From: an uncultured Gemmataceae bacterium
GTDB lineage: Bacteria > Planctomycetota > Planctomycetia > Gemmatales > Gemmataceae
Reading direction: 5' to 3'
DNA: 64,000 nucleotides
Assembly (NCBI GenBank): GCA_937923405.1
Contig: CALDUY010000033.1
Location: forward strand, 1-64,000
Shown here: positions 15,619-26,300 of the stretch, one piece after another
How positions within the stretch are numbered: position 1 is the stretch's first letter
Layout: every line of letters starts with the position of its first letter
Notes under the pieces: model-generated
Told to the model about the DNA's origin: nothing
Database searches by the model: none
The model's input: only the letters and a program-made list of their open reading frames with translations
Made by a program: the position numbers and the translations under genes

Positions 15619-17244
15619 TCACGAACCAGCAACTGGGCCAACAGGAGTGTCCGGAAGTCGTGCAGGGCAAGTAATGTGTCTGGTCCAGCGCCAATCGTCA
15701 CGTTGAGGAAAATCCGCTCGATAATGCACGCCGCGCGACTCTGTCCGTTGCAACGCTGTCCAGATCATCAGACGCGACACTGTCAGCATGTTTTGCAGTT
15801 CCCAGCCAGCACGTGAATGGAACTCGCGCCGCAGGACATAGCGACACCAAAAAGCCACTTGTTTCTCGGCCTCGCGTAGTCCGGATTCCTCGCGAACCAC
15901 GCCCATTTTGCGCATCATCAATGAGCGAAGCGAGCTAGTCAGATCGGCGACATCGAGCCGAGGCCCATCGGTCTCAGGCTCATAGGTGGTTTCGATCCGA
16001 GGAACGACAAAACGATCCGGAGTCGCCACAGCTGCTTCCGCTGCCAGTCGCCCGCACAAAGAGCCAAAGACTAGCCCTTCGAGCAGACTATTCGAGGCCA
16101 GTCGGTTGGCTCCGTGCAACCCCGAAGAGGTAACCTCTCCCGCCGCCCAAAGATTGGCCAAGGAAGTTCGCCCGTGAGCATCCACCTGCACGCCGCCAAT
16201 CATGTAGTGTGCCCCTGGTCGAACCGGAATCGGATCGCGGGTAATGTCTAGTCCGAACTCGCGGCAAACACGATCGATGCCCGGAAAATGACTACGCACT
16301 TTGTCCGGATCTAGATGCGACAGATCCAGATAGACGCAAGGATGCTGCGTACGCTCCATCGTTTGCACAATGGCCTGAGCCACGACATCGCGGGTTGCCA
16401 ATTCCGCTCGACTGTCCACATCGAGCATGAAGCGATGCCCTTGGTTATCGCGCAGATAAGCCCCTTCTCCGCGAACCGCCTCGGTAATCAGGTATCGACT
16501 CGATCCCGCAACGTATAACACGGTCGGATGAAACTGCATGAACTCCATGTCGCGTAGCACCGCGCCAGCACGGTAGGCCGCGGCCATTCCGTCTCCGGTC
16601 GCGACGGGAGGATTGGTTGTCTCTCGATAGATCATCCCCGCACCACCTGCGGCCAGGATCGTTTGCTTCGACCAAATGAGCAGGTACTCCTTGGTCGGTC
16701 GAGCCACGTGAGCCCCGAGGCACGCCCCACCGTCCGTGAGCAGATCTAGCGTAAATGTGCGATCCCAAATGGTGATATTTGGCGCACTGCGGGCACGAGC
16801 GATGATCGCGCGCATTACCTCATAGCCCGTGGCATCGCCTAGTGCATGCACGATGCGTGCGGCACTATGACCGCCTTCCATCCCCAACCCTTCGTCAAAG
16901 TGTGCGCCAAAACTGATCAAATCGTCGATCTGACGAGAGGCTTCACGCACCACCACTTCAACGACGTCGCGATCGCACAGTCCTGCTCCAGCAATCAGCG
17001 TATCCTCGATGTGATTCTCGAAGCGATCTTCGGGAGAGCGAACAGCGGCAATCCCTCCTTGGGCATAGGTGCTGTTGCTCTCGCGGATTTTGTCTTTGGT
17101 CACGACTAGAACACGCATTTCCGGCGGAGCGGCCAAGGCAGCTCGCAACCCGGCGATCCCCCCGCCGATGATGAGCAGATCGGTGAATAGATGTTGCGTC
17201 TGCTTCGGGCCAAAGCGGACCAGATAGCGCTTGGGGAAGGTCAT
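15619..17244 (-). CDS. nadB: L-aspartate oxidase
   Basis: The 541-residue flavoprotein has the FAD-binding 'LLIIGGGIAGLRAALAA' at the N-terminus. It also has the succinate-dehydrogenase/fumarate-reductase family motifs 'STYAQGGIAAV', 'HSAARIVHALGDATG', 'QFHPTVLYV', 'RGEGAYLRD' and 'GLHGANRLASNSLLEGLVFG'. A helical C-terminal domain follows. It oxidises aspartate to iminoaspartate, the first step of de novo NAD synthesis. Length matches the family. The partner genes nadA and nadC are not in the window. It lies 62 bases downstream of the DUF4175-like gene on the same strand. Confidence 0.95.
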   Translation of the reverse strand: MTFPKRYLVRFGPKQTQHLFTDLLIIGGGIAGLRAALAAPPEMRVLVVTKDKIRESNSTYAQGGIAAVRSPEDRFENHIEDTLIAGAGLCDRDVVEVVVREASRQIDDLISFGAHFDEGLGMEGGHSAARIVHALGDATGYEVMRAIIARARSAPNITIWDRTFTLDLLTDGGACLGAHVARPTKEYLLIWSKQTILAAGGAGMIYRETTNPPVATGDGMAAAYRAGAVLRDMEFMQFHPTVLYVAGSSRYLITEAVRGEGAYLRDNQGHRFMLDVDSRAELATRDVVAQAIVQTMERTQHPCVYLDLSHLDPDKVRSHFPGIDRVCREFGLDITRDPIPVRPGAHYMIGGVQVDAHGRTSLANLWAAGEVTSSGLHGANRLASNSLLEGLVFGSLCGRLAAEAAVATPDRFVVPRIETTYEPETDGPRLDVADLTSSLRSLMMRKMGVVREESGLREAEKQVAFWCRYVLRREFHSRAGWELQNMLTVSRLMIWTALQRTESRGVHYRADFPQRDDWRWTRHITCPARLPDTPVGPVAGS

Positions 17245-17306
17245 ACCGATTTCTCAGGGGCGAATGTCGCACTGCGGTAGATACCTCGGTGCGTTCGATG
17301 GGTGGG

Positions 17307-20300
17307 CTAGCGATCCTTTTTCTTGACTGGTTGCTTCAGCCGATCCAGAAACTCCAGGTAGGCCTCACGATACTCCGGGGGCGGCTGAGAGCGGCCCTCG
17401 TTTTTCATCGCGCCCTCTCTGCCTGGCTGTTTGGATGCTGTCGGCTTGCTGGTCAAATTAGGCAACATTCCGCCCTCGCGCCGCGGATCCGGAATGACCT
17501 CTGGATCGTTATTAGCGCTGCCGGTTCGACGCGCCAAATCGGCGTAGTCTTTGAGAAACTTCTCAAATTGCTCGCGCGACATGTTCGCCTCTTTGAGCAC
17601 GTCGGCATCGACTTTCTTACGAAACTCCTCTAGTTGAAGCATGCTTGGACGGTGCTGGGCAGCGCGTTCGGGGCGAGCAGGCTGCTCTTTCTCATCGTTG
17701 GAAGATCGGCTATCTCGTCGATCGCCCTGGTTCCCCTCTCCGGGTTTTCCCCCCGGGTTCCCTTGGGCTTGGTTACCGCTTACCTCCTCAGCTGACTTTT
17801 CGCCTTGCGCTCCTTGTGCTTCCCCTTGTTTTGTTCCTGGATCATCGTTCTTGGCCTGCTGTAAAGCCTGACGAGCAGCCTCGCGTGCCTTGGGGTCGTT
17901 GGCCTTGTCGGCGATTTCCTGAAGTTCGCGCCGTGCCTTCTCGCGCCCTTGGCCTTCTGCTTGATTCATACGCTGGGCCTGGGCCTTGACGTCTTCCGGC
18001 GTGGCTTGGCGCGGATCCTTGCTGTTTGCCGAGCCATTACTCGACGCCTCTTTACTTTGTCCCGGCTTCGAGCCGTCCGCTCCCGGCTGACCGCCGTTAG
18101 GACAGTTCTTGCACTCCCCGGGTTGCCCCTCTTTTGGAGTGTCTTTACTTTCGCTGGGTTGTGGCTTTGCTTGGGGTTGTTTTTGCTCGTCTGGGATGTG
18201 GTTCTGTCCCGGCATCCCTTCCTTGTTCATCGGCTGGTGATCTTGTCCTTGGGGTTTCCCCTCAGTTTTCGATTCCTTGGCCTCACCCGGTTGCGGTTGT
18301 TCGTTTGGCTTCTTTTCCGAGCCGCTTTGTCCCTCATCTGGCTTTTTCTCCTCCAGCTTACCAGCATTTCCTTGCGATTTTGTTGGAGACTTTTCCTTTC
18401 CTTTATTTGCAGATTCTCCGGCGTTCCCCTGACGATCGTTGTTGTTCGGTTTCTTGTCCGGATTGGCCGCATTGTTCCCCTGAGACGGATCTTCACCGTT
18501 TTCGCCTTGGGAACTATTGTCTGGGTTTGCGGAATTCGCTCTTTGACCGCCCTTGTCGGATTGATTCTCGCGACGGTCCAGCGCGTTTTTCAGTTTCTCG
18601 GCCTGTTCTTGGGTTTGTTGATCCTTCTGCGAGCGTCCCTGACCATCGTTTCGGGGTTCACCTTGCTTTTCCCCAGGCTGGGATTGCTCCTGTCGATTCT
18701 GTCCTGCGTTTCCGTCTTGATTCTTGTCGTCCCGATTTTGTCCACTACCTTGGTCGTTTTTATTGGGATCCTGTTCCTTACTCGCGCCATCCTGATTCTT
18801 CGGATCCTGCTCCTTGCCCGCGCCATCCTGATTCTTCGGATCCTGCTCCTTGCCGGAGCCACCGCCTTGCTCATTTTTTTGTTCTTGGTCGCGTTGCTGT
18901 TTCTCGTTCTGCAACTTCTCCGTCTGCTCTTGCTCGTGGCGTTGCTGCTGCTGACGCGCCTCCTGTTGTTTCTTCTGTTCTCGCTCCTCCGAAGCCGCCT
19001 CGGTCAGCGTAATCCGGTAGCGTGGACTAGCCCCCACGTTTGGGCGTGGTTGGTCGCAGGCATCACTGGCCTCCAACCAATATTCCAGTTGCATGCCCGG
19101 ACGAGGAGCAAAAGGCTGGCCCTTCTCGGTTTTTAGACTTCCCGGAGCGAGAATGTCGCGATATTCCACCTTCTGTGGAGTGCCGACTTCAGGTTTGCCG
19201 AGTTTATCAGCGAGGTAGGGGATCGCTTGCAGCGATTCTCCATCGACCACTTGGACGCGCAGTTTCATCGCCGCGATACCGAAGTCATCGACTGCTTCGC
19301 CGACCACAGTGACGTGACTATTGACCGGAAGTTCGATGTCTTTGCCCGGCTGAATGAGTTTGACTTCCGGTGTTCGGTCGGCAAGCACCTTCACCTCATA
19401 ATAGATCGGATCGACGTAGGCCTCTCCATCGGTCGAGTTGAAGCGAATGCGATACTTCCCCGAGCGATCAAGCACTAAACGGAACCGTAATGTCCTCGAA
19501 TCCTCACCATGAATCTGAGCGATTAAAACATCACCGATTCCGTCTTCACCCTGGAACTCCAGTTTGCCATCCTTCAACTCTCGATTCGTTCGCGCCAGGA
19601 TTTGCACTTCGACCCCGCGAACATCTTCTAGTTTGCGGATGACGCGCGAGCGCGGAGGGCGTTGCATGTAGGGTCGGGAATGGTAAGTGGCGACGAACTC
19701 CTCAATCAACGGAGTGGCCCGCACGGCGACTCGATAGACCGGAGTTTCGCCATCGCCCGCCGTCACCTTGTACGTAAAACCACTACCCACATCGAGAGGG
19801 CTGATCGTCGTGTACCACTCGCCATCATGGTGCTGCAGGAATCGCTTACGGTACGGTTCGCTGGGATCGTGGCGATAATGCAGACAAGGCGCATCTTTCT
19901 CGTGGGAGCTGGGCCGTCGTCCGCTGACCTCAGCGATGATCGTCACGGGACTACCGATGGTAACGACTGTATCCCCCTCTTGAGGTTGCACGATGCGAAC
20001 CTGCGTTTGAGTAGCGATGCCGCCCTTGGTAGCAAACGGAGACACGGCCCGAGCCAATAATGAGCCGAACTGCGTGGGCCGGAAAATGAACAATAACACC
20101 AGAAGAACGACAAGGAGAAAACCCGCCAGTGATCCCGTGAGCAAAGCTCGACGATTGCTAATCGCCTCTTCGAGGTCGGCGTGAGAGAGGTCGCGAGCCG
20201 CGCGCTGCCCTAGCGCGGAACGAATCAACCCCGGCACGCTGGCTTCCCGAAGATCGAGCCAGTTCAAAATGCGGTTGCGATTACCCGGAAGAGTTTGTTC

Positions 20301-20600
20301 GATCTGACGAGCGGCAAAATAGGGATTCACCCGCCACCGCAACGGGCGCACTAAAGAGAAGTACAAATAGACCGCGGCGACCAAAAGATAGATCAAGAAG
20401 AACGTCTGACGAGTGGCCGCACTGAGTTGGAAGGCCAGATCCGCCAACATCATGATAACCAGATAAGCCAAGGATCCGGCGAGCCAGCCCGCCCCTGCGG
20501 TGAGCAGGTCCAGCCAGCGAATTCGTCGCTCAGCTTGCCGCAACTGCTCGGCAATGAAGGAATCATGCTTCGATGCTTTATCCTGAATCTGCGTGGACAT
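17307..20600 (-). CDS. Large DUF4175-like membrane protein with Gln/Asn/Gly/Lys-rich low-complexity region
   Basis: The protein has 1,097 residues from the ATG at 20600, chosen over 20630 because AGGTGA lies five bases upstream. The first 180 residues carry three hydrophobic helices ('AGWLAGSLAYLVIMMLADLAF', 'FFLIYLLVAAVYLYFSLV', 'GFLLVVLLVLLFIF'). About 350 residues of beta-rich extracytoplasmic domain follow ('VAVRATPLIEEFVATYHSRP'). Residues about 520-980 are low complexity, dominated by Gln, Asn, Lys, Gly, Glu and Asp with repeated 'KEQDPKNQDGA' units. A helical C-terminus ends it. The order fits planctomycete DUF4175-type proteins of unknown function. The low-complexity part is probably disordered and surface exposed. 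Confidence 0.75.
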   Translation of the reverse strand: MSTQIQDKASKHDSFIAEQLRQAERRIRWLDLLTAGAGWLAGSLAYLVIMMLADLAFQLSAATRQTFFLIYLLVAAVYLYFSLVRPLRWRVNPYFAARQIEQTLPGNRNRILNWLDLREASVPGLIRSALGQRAARDLSHADLEEAISNRRALLTGSLAGFLLVVLLVLLFIFRPTQFGSLLARAVSPFATKGGIATQTQVRIVQPQEGDTVVTIGSPVTIIAEVSGRRPSSHEKDAPCLHYRHDPSEPYRKRFLQHHDGEWYTTISPLDVGSGFTYKVTAGDGETPVYRVAVRATPLIEEFVATYHSRPYMQRPPRSRVIRKLEDVRGVEVQILARTNRELKDGKLEFQGEDGIGDVLIAQIHGEDSRTLRFRLVLDRSGKYRIRFNSTDGEAYVDPIYYEVKVLADRTPEVKLIQPGKDIELPVNSHVTVVGEAVDDFGIAAMKLRVQVVDGESLQAIPYLADKLGKPEVGTPQKVEYRDILAPGSLKTEKGQPFAPRPGMQLEYWLEASDACDQPRPNVGASPRYRITLTEAASEEREQKKQQEARQQQQRHEQEQTEKLQNEKQQRDQEQKNEQGGGSGKEQDPKNQDGAGKEQDPKNQDGASKEQDPNKNDQGSGQNRDDKNQDGNAGQNRQEQSQPGEKQGEPRNDGQGRSQKDQQTQEQAEKLKNALDRRENQSDKGGQRANSANPDNSSQGENGEDPSQGNNAANPDKKPNNNDRQGNAGESANKGKEKSPTKSQGNAGKLEEKKPDEGQSGSEKKPNEQPQPGEAKESKTEGKPQGQDHQPMNKEGMPGQNHIPDEQKQPQAKPQPSESKDTPKEGQPGECKNCPNGGQPGADGSKPGQSKEASSNGSANSKDPRQATPEDVKAQAQRMNQAEGQGREKARRELQEIADKANDPKAREAARQALQQAKNDDPGTKQGEAQGAQGEKSAEEVSGNQAQGNPGGKPGEGNQGDRRDSRSSNDEKEQPARPERAAQHRPSMLQLEEFRKKVDADVLKEANMSREQFEKFLKDYADLARRTGSANNDPEVIPDPRREGGMLPNLTSKPTASKQPGREGAMKNEGRSQPPPEYREAYLEFLDRLKQPVKKKDR

Positions 20601-20698
20601 GATGTCACCTGCGAGAACGGGCTTCCCCATCCCGTATTATAAACCGCAATGCCGTCTCTCCTCAATCAGATTGCCCAGGTTTCCCAGGAGTCGCAGCG

Positions 20699-21604
20699 AT
20701 GAACTCTCCCACCCGTCGTCAATTCCTGCACGCCGTACCTCTCGCCACGATGGCGACGCCTCTGGCCGCGAAAGCAACGCCAACAATTGCGGCTCGATCG
20801 CTCGCAGAATCGCCACGAAAATTCTCTCTGGGGTTGGTCACCTACAATGTCGCCTCCACCTGGGATCTGCCGACGATTCTTAAAGTTTGCAAGTCGGTAG
20901 GGATTTCTCCCGTGGAATTACGCACTACGCATGCCCATAAAGTTGAACCGACGCTCAGCTCCTCCGAGCGAAAAGAAGTTCGCAAACGCTTTGCCGACTC
21001 TGGCGTACAGTTTTGGGGATGCGGCAGCACCTGCGACTTTCATCACACCGATCGGGCACAAGTAGAGAAGCAGATCGAAATCTGCAAGCGTTTCATTGAG
21101 TTGGTCGCCGACCTAGACGGAACTGGAGTGAAAGTCCGCCCCAACGGATTGCCCCGCGGAGTCGAGCCAGCTCGAACCTTAGCGCAAATCGGCAAAGCCC
21201 TGATCGAATGCGGCAAGGCAGCCTCCAATGCTGGCGTCGAAATCTGGGTCGAGGTCCACGGTCAAGGCACGCAAGAACCGGCCAACATGGCCACCATCAT
21301 GAAAGAGTGCGGCCATCCCAGTGTCAGTATTACATGGAACTCCAACCCGACCGACGTCAAGAACGGCTCCGTCGCTGCGTCCTTCGAGCTGCTTAAACCG
21401 TGGATCAAATCCTGCCACATTAACGATCTGACAAATGACTCTTCTGGCAAATATCCCTACCGTGAGTTATTCCGCCTGTTGCGCGAGATCAACTACCAAC
21501 GCACGACTCTGATCGAAGTAGGGCGTGTCTGGAAAGACGTGGACGCTGGCACCGAATTTCTCCGGTATTACAAGGCCCTTTGGAATGAGCTATCGCGCGG
21601 ATGA
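20699..21604 (+). CDS. Tat-exported sugar phosphate isomerase/epimerase-like protein
   Basis: The 301-residue protein opens with a twin-arginine signal ('SPTRRQFLHAVPLATMATPL'). A xylose-isomerase-like TIM barrel follows ('VGISPVELRTTHAHK', 'GVKVRPNGLPRGVEP', 'VEIWVEVHGQG', 'CHINDLTNDSSGKYPYREL'). Conserved Glu/His/Asp positions in the barrel probably bind a divalent metal. Secreted proteins of this fold are common in planctomycetes and are linked to sugar or inositol conversion; the substrate is not readable. AGGAG precedes the ATG by nine bases. The next gene overlaps its stop by four bases. It is divergent from the DUF4175-like gene. Confidence 0.85.
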   Translation: MNSPTRRQFLHAVPLATMATPLAAKATPTIAARSLAESPRKFSLGLVTYNVASTWDLPTILKVCKSVGISPVELRTTHAHKVEPTLSSSERKEVRKRFADSGVQFWGCGSTCDFHHTDRAQVEKQIEICKRFIELVADLDGTGVKVRPNGLPRGVEPARTLAQIGKALIECGKAASNAGVEIWVEVHGQGTQEPANMATIMKECGHPSVSITWNSNPTDVKNGSVAASFELLKPWIKSCHINDLTNDSSGKYPYRELFRLLREINYQRTTLIEVGRVWKDVDAGTEFLRYYKALWNELSRG

Positions 21605-22434
21605 CTCAACGCATTCTCCTTAACGACCGTTCGTATGTCGCGGTCGCGCCCCCCACAGCGGCTCCGTGGCCCGTAGTGCTGATGCTGCACGGCGCAGGGG
21701 GTACCGCCGAGTGGACCTTGGAAGAGACTTACCTCGCCGATGAAGTACGTCGGGGATTTTTGCTACTTCTTCCGGAAGCCACTCGGCCTTATCCCCAGTC
21801 GCCGCCATCTTTCCTTAGTAACCCCCAGGTCTGGAACGACGGATTGCAGGATGGGCAACCTCCTCGACCCGTGCTCGACGATGTCGCGTTTCTCGACACG
21901 GTGCTCAACGATGCCACCAACCGTTTTCCAATCGATCCTCACCGGGTGTTTCTCATGGGCTTCTCCAACGGTGCCGCCATGACGTTCCGCTATGCTTCGG
22001 AGCGATCGGACCGCCTCCGAGCCATCGCCCCGATTGCCGGCTATTGCACCATCGACCCCACTCCGACGAGACCACTCCCAACGGTGTACCTAGTTGGCAC
22101 ACGCGATCCGCTTGTCCCGATCAACGGCGGACCGATTGTCACTCCTTGGGGCCGAACCTCGGTTCTTCGCCCGTCTGTACCTGAGACTCTTCAAAAGTGG
22201 GCGCGAGCCATTGGTTGCTCGTCGAGTCCGCTCAAACTGGGAGGTGTTCCCGGAGTAACCTTCTACGAATACCCCGGGGCCACACGATTTTTCGCCTACT
22301 TTCTCGAAGGACATGGCCATCACTGGCCCGGGGGCCGCGGCAGCTTGCCCGAACGCATCGCCGGCCCGAGCAACGATCAATTCGATGCCTTTGAACTGAT
22401 CTGGTCATTCTTTGAAGAACAGTTGGGTAATTGA
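21601..22434 (+). CDS. PHB-depolymerase-type esterase
   Basis: The 277-residue alpha/beta hydrolase has the nucleophile motif 'GFSNG' in 'HRVFLMGFSNGAAMTFRYA', the oxyanion strand 'VVLMLHGAGGT' and a C-terminal His in 'GHGHHWPGG'. These belong to the LpqC/poly(3-hydroxybutyrate) depolymerase (feruloyl-esterase-like) group. It probably cleaves ester links; no signal peptide is evident. The ATG overlaps the previous stop (ATGA), so it is made with the sugar isomerase-like protein and may act on the same substrate class. Confidence 0.85.
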   Translation: MTQRILLNDRSYVAVAPPTAAPWPVVLMLHGAGGTAEWTLEETYLADEVRRGFLLLLPEATRPYPQSPPSFLSNPQVWNDGLQDGQPPRPVLDDVAFLDTVLNDATNRFPIDPHRVFLMGFSNGAAMTFRYASERSDRLRAIAPIAGYCTIDPTPTRPLPTVYLVGTRDPLVPINGGPIVTPWGRTSVLRPSVPETLQKWARAIGCSSSPLKLGGVPGVTFYEYPGATRFFAYFLEGHGHHWPGGRGSLPERIAGPSNDQFDAFELIWSFFEEQLGN

Positions 22435-22495
22435 CGTCGCTCTCGTTTCATCTATCAAGCCAGCATCGCTCCTTTCTTGTCAGGAGACCACTACC

Positions 22496-23221
22496 ATGCG
22501 TTTTGCCGCACTATCTGTGTGCCTCGTGCTGTCACTGTCGCTGTACGCTGCCGACGAGAAAAGCACCGAGCCTATCAACTCTCCGCCTCCGGGATTTACT
22601 GCTCTGTTTAACGGCAAAGATCTGACCGGATGGCAGGGAGTGATTCCCATTGTCCAGCGAAACAAGTTGAAGGCCGACCCAGAGGCTTACGAAAAGAAAG
22701 TCAAGGAGATGAACGCCAAGGTCTTCCCGCACTGGACCATCAAAGATGGAGTGTTGTACTACGATGGCAAGAGCAACTCTCTACAGACGATCAAGGACTA
22801 CGGCAACTTCGAGTTGTTGATCGACTGGAAGATTGAGGAGAAAGGCGATAGCGGCATCTATCTTCGCGGACAGCCGCAGGTGCAAATCTGGGATTCGGAC
22901 AACACACCAGGCGCTCGCGGAGCCGATAAAGGATCTGGCTCGGGCGGCCTTTGGAACAACCCCGAAGATAAAGGGAAACGTCCCCTGAAAAAGGCCGACA
23001 AACCTGTGGGCCAATGGAACACCTTCCGCATCCTGATGAAAGGCGACAAGGTCACTGTATATCTCAACAGCGTTCTCGTGGTGGATCAGCAGCCTTTGTT
23101 GAACTACTGGGAAAAGGGCAAGCCTGTCCCAGATAAGGGACCAATCGAACTGCAACATCATGGTGATCGACTCTGGTTCCGCAACATCTTCATCAAAGAA
23201 TTGCCCGACGATAGCAAATAA
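22496..23221 (+). CDS. Exported DUF1080 (3-keto-disaccharide hydrolase-like) protein
   Basis: The ATG at 22496 is chosen because AGGAG lies 11 bases upstream and a signal peptide follows at once ('MRFAALSVCLVLSLSLYA'). The 241-residue product has the DUF1080 hallmark 'FTALFNGKDLTGWQGV'. A concanavalin-like jelly roll follows ('NFELLIDWKIEEKGDSGIYL', 'WNTFRILMKGDKVTVYLN', 'GPIELQHHGDRLWFRNIFIK'). Characterised DUF1080 members bind or cleave glycans, some acting on 3-keto sugars. It follows the esterase and is probably secreted to the periplasm or cell surface. Confidence 0.9.
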   Translation: MRFAALSVCLVLSLSLYAADEKSTEPINSPPPGFTALFNGKDLTGWQGVIPIVQRNKLKADPEAYEKKVKEMNAKVFPHWTIKDGVLYYDGKSNSLQTIKDYGNFELLIDWKIEEKGDSGIYLRGQPQVQIWDSDNTPGARGADKGSGSGGLWNNPEDKGKRPLKKADKPVGQWNTFRILMKGDKVTVYLNSVLVVDQQPLLNYWEKGKPVPDKGPIELQHHGDRLWFRNIFIKELPDDSK

Positions 23222-23330
23222 ACTGCATCGACGATACTACGAGGTGAGCGCCGGTGAAAACGGCGTTCACCGAATTGGTCCGAATCCACCCAGCCATTTC
23301 CCGAGACTTTTAACCACCACGGTTTACACC

Positions 23331-26300
23331 ATGCGCACCTACAGTGCCAACTTAATCCTATTTCTCTCCTTAATATATCCCATGCAGGGCATCGCCGACG
23401 ATTTCAAGGGCGGACCCGAACCGTTCAAACGCTTGAAGTTTCGATCCGTTGGCCCCTCGCTCGGTGGTCGTGTCTGCCGGGCCTGCGGGGTGCCTGGGGA
23501 TCCCTTGGTGTACTACGCTGCCACCGCAGCAGGCGGGCTGTGGAAATCCAGCGACGGCGGTTTTCGTTGGCAACCGATCCTGGACGAGATGGAAGTTTCC
23601 TCCATTGGTTCATTAGCCGTGGCTCCCTCCGATCCCAACATCATTTATGTCGGTACCGGCGAAGCCAACATCCGCGGTAACGTCGAAGTCGGCAATGGCA
23701 TTTATCGTTCTACCGATGCAGGCAAAACTTGGAAGCACGTCTGGAAACAGGAAGGCCAGATCGGCACTATGATCGTGCATCCGACGAACCCAGACATTGC
23801 TTACGCTGCCGTCCTGGGCAAGGCCTTCGGTCCCAATCCTCAACGAGGCATTTACCGCACCACCGACGGCGGCAAGAGCTGGCAGCGCGTGCTTTATAAA
23901 AATGACGACACTGGTGCCTCGGATGTCTGTCTCGATCCCAACAATCCACGCATCCTGTTTGCAGGATTGTGGCAAACACGACGTAAGCCTTGGGAGATGA
24001 CCAGCGGCGGCCCCGGAAGTGGACTGTACGTTTCCCGCGACGGCGGCGACTCTTGGATTCAGTTGGTTCCCCTGCCCAAGGCCGACTCGCCCGAGGCCGA
24101 CCGCGAACCGGAGAAAGATACCAAACGCTGCCCCGGATTACCTGAGGGAATTTGGGGCAAAATCGGCTTAGCTATTGCTCCTTCCGATTCCAAACGGATC
24201 TACGCTCTCATCGAAGCCAACGAGGGCGGGTTGTTTCGCAGTGACGACGGCGGTGAGACCTGGGTACGCATCAACAGCAATCGCGCCTTGCAGCAACGCG
24301 CCTGGTATTATTCAACACTTACTGTCCATCCGACAAATCCTGATGTGATCTATTTCCCCCAGGTGCCCTTACTCAAAAGCATCGACGGCGGCAAAACACT
24401 GGCACAGGTAAAAGGCCCTCATCACGGCGACCATCATGACTTGTGGATCGATCCGAAAAATCCTCTACGCATGATCGATAGCAATGATGGCGGCGTGGAC
24501 ATCTCCCTAGATGGTGGCAAAAACTGGTACGCTCCGCCGTTACCCATCTGTCAGACCTACCACATCGCCGTTGATCAGCGAACGCCCTATCACATTGCCT
24601 GCACGATCCAGGACATCGGCACGGCCATGGGGCCAAGCAACAGTCTGTCGAGCGGTAACCGCGTCGACTGGTGGCACAGCGTCGGCGGTGGCGAGGCAGG
24701 GCACATCGTTATTGATCCCACTGATCCGAACCTCGTCTATGCCGGAGAATACGGAGGCTACATATCTCGTTTTGACTTCCGCACTCGACAAGCTCATCCA
24801 GTGAGCATTTATCCCTTCAACGCCTCGGGTCACGGTGCAGAACGATTGAAATATCGCTTTCAATGGACCGCGCCAATCGTTCTGTCGCCCCACGATCCAA
24901 AAACAATCTACCATGCCGCCAACGTCCTATTTCGCACCACGGATGGCGGTCGCTCCTGGACGCCGATCAGCGGCGACTTGACCCGCAACGACAAAACCAA
25001 GCAACAATGGTCTGGTGGCCCCATCACTGGGGACAACACAGGAGTCGAAGTCTTCTGCACTATCTTCGCTGTTGCCGAGTCGCCCAAGGTCAAAGGCCTT
25101 ATCTGGGTTGGTAGTGACGATGGCCTTGTGCATGTCACTCGCGATGGCGGAACTACCTGGAAAAACGTCACCGAAGGCTTAACGCGCGCCGGTCTACCCG
25201 ATTGGGCAACTGTGACCTGCATCGAACCGTCGCCGTTCGATGCCGAGACTGCGTATGTCGTGGTCGATGCACATCGCATCGACGACCGCAAACCGTACCT
25301 TTTCGTCACCCGAGACGGGGGAACCACCTGGGCCAGCCTATCGAGCAAGATGCCGGACGTGGGTTATCTCCAGGTGGGTCGTGTCGATCCAAAGAGAAAC
25401 GGGATGCTCTATGTCGGTAGTGAGCGCGGCGTGCTATATTCCACCGATGATGGCGCATCTTGGACACGATTGAAGCTCAACTTGCCTCCGGTTCGTGTCA
25501 CCGATTTGAAGGTGAATCAAGATGATCTCATAGTAGGTACTAACGGTCGCTCCATCTGGATTTTCGACGATCTGACACCGCTTCGTACCCCAGAGAGCGA
25601 CTGGAAAGACAAAGCTGTGCATCTGTTTGAACCACGCCCTGCCATTCGCTATCGCACAACTGGCCAGCCACGCGCCGCGCAACCCATGGCCAGCGGCGAC
25701 AATCCACCGTCTGGCGCAGGGATCCATTATTATCTCAAAAGTCGGCCCAAAGGGGACATCACTTTGGAGATCCTCGATAGCAGTAATCAAGTGATCCGGA
25801 CATTATCGAGCCAAAAGAAAGAAGCAGAAGATCCCCCAAGTGTCGGCGATTTCGCCAGCGACGACGACCGATCCGACCTACTGCCTCTCTCTCCGGGTTT
25901 GCACCGCATTCACTGGGATCTACTTCATGAAGGAGCGGAAAAGATTAAAAATGCCAAAGTGGATATGGGCAATCCTAAATATGGTCCTTGGGTTATTCCA
26001 GGCGAATACTCCTTGAGGCTAACCGTCGAAGGTAAATCGATCACGACAAAACTCGTGGTTCATCCGGACCCGCGTGTGAAGTTGGATCCCACGGAATACA
26101 GGGAACAGCTACGTTTCGCCTTGATGCTGCGCGAGGACATCACCTCATTGACGCGATGCGTTGAAGCCTTACGCTCCGTTCGCCAGCAGATCAAAGATCG
26201 TTCTAAACTACTCGGTGACGACAAAAAACGAGAGGATCTTGTAGTCGCATCCAAGGCATTTGTCGAAAAGCTAGATCGTTTGGAGGAAGAATTCCACAAT

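Noticed and set aside
17949..19136. Long Leu-rich open frame on the plus strand (395 codons)
   Set aside because: It is antisense to the Gln/Asn/Lys-rich part of the DUF4175-like gene; the Leu/Val/Phe run is the complement of biased codons, with no start signal or domain.
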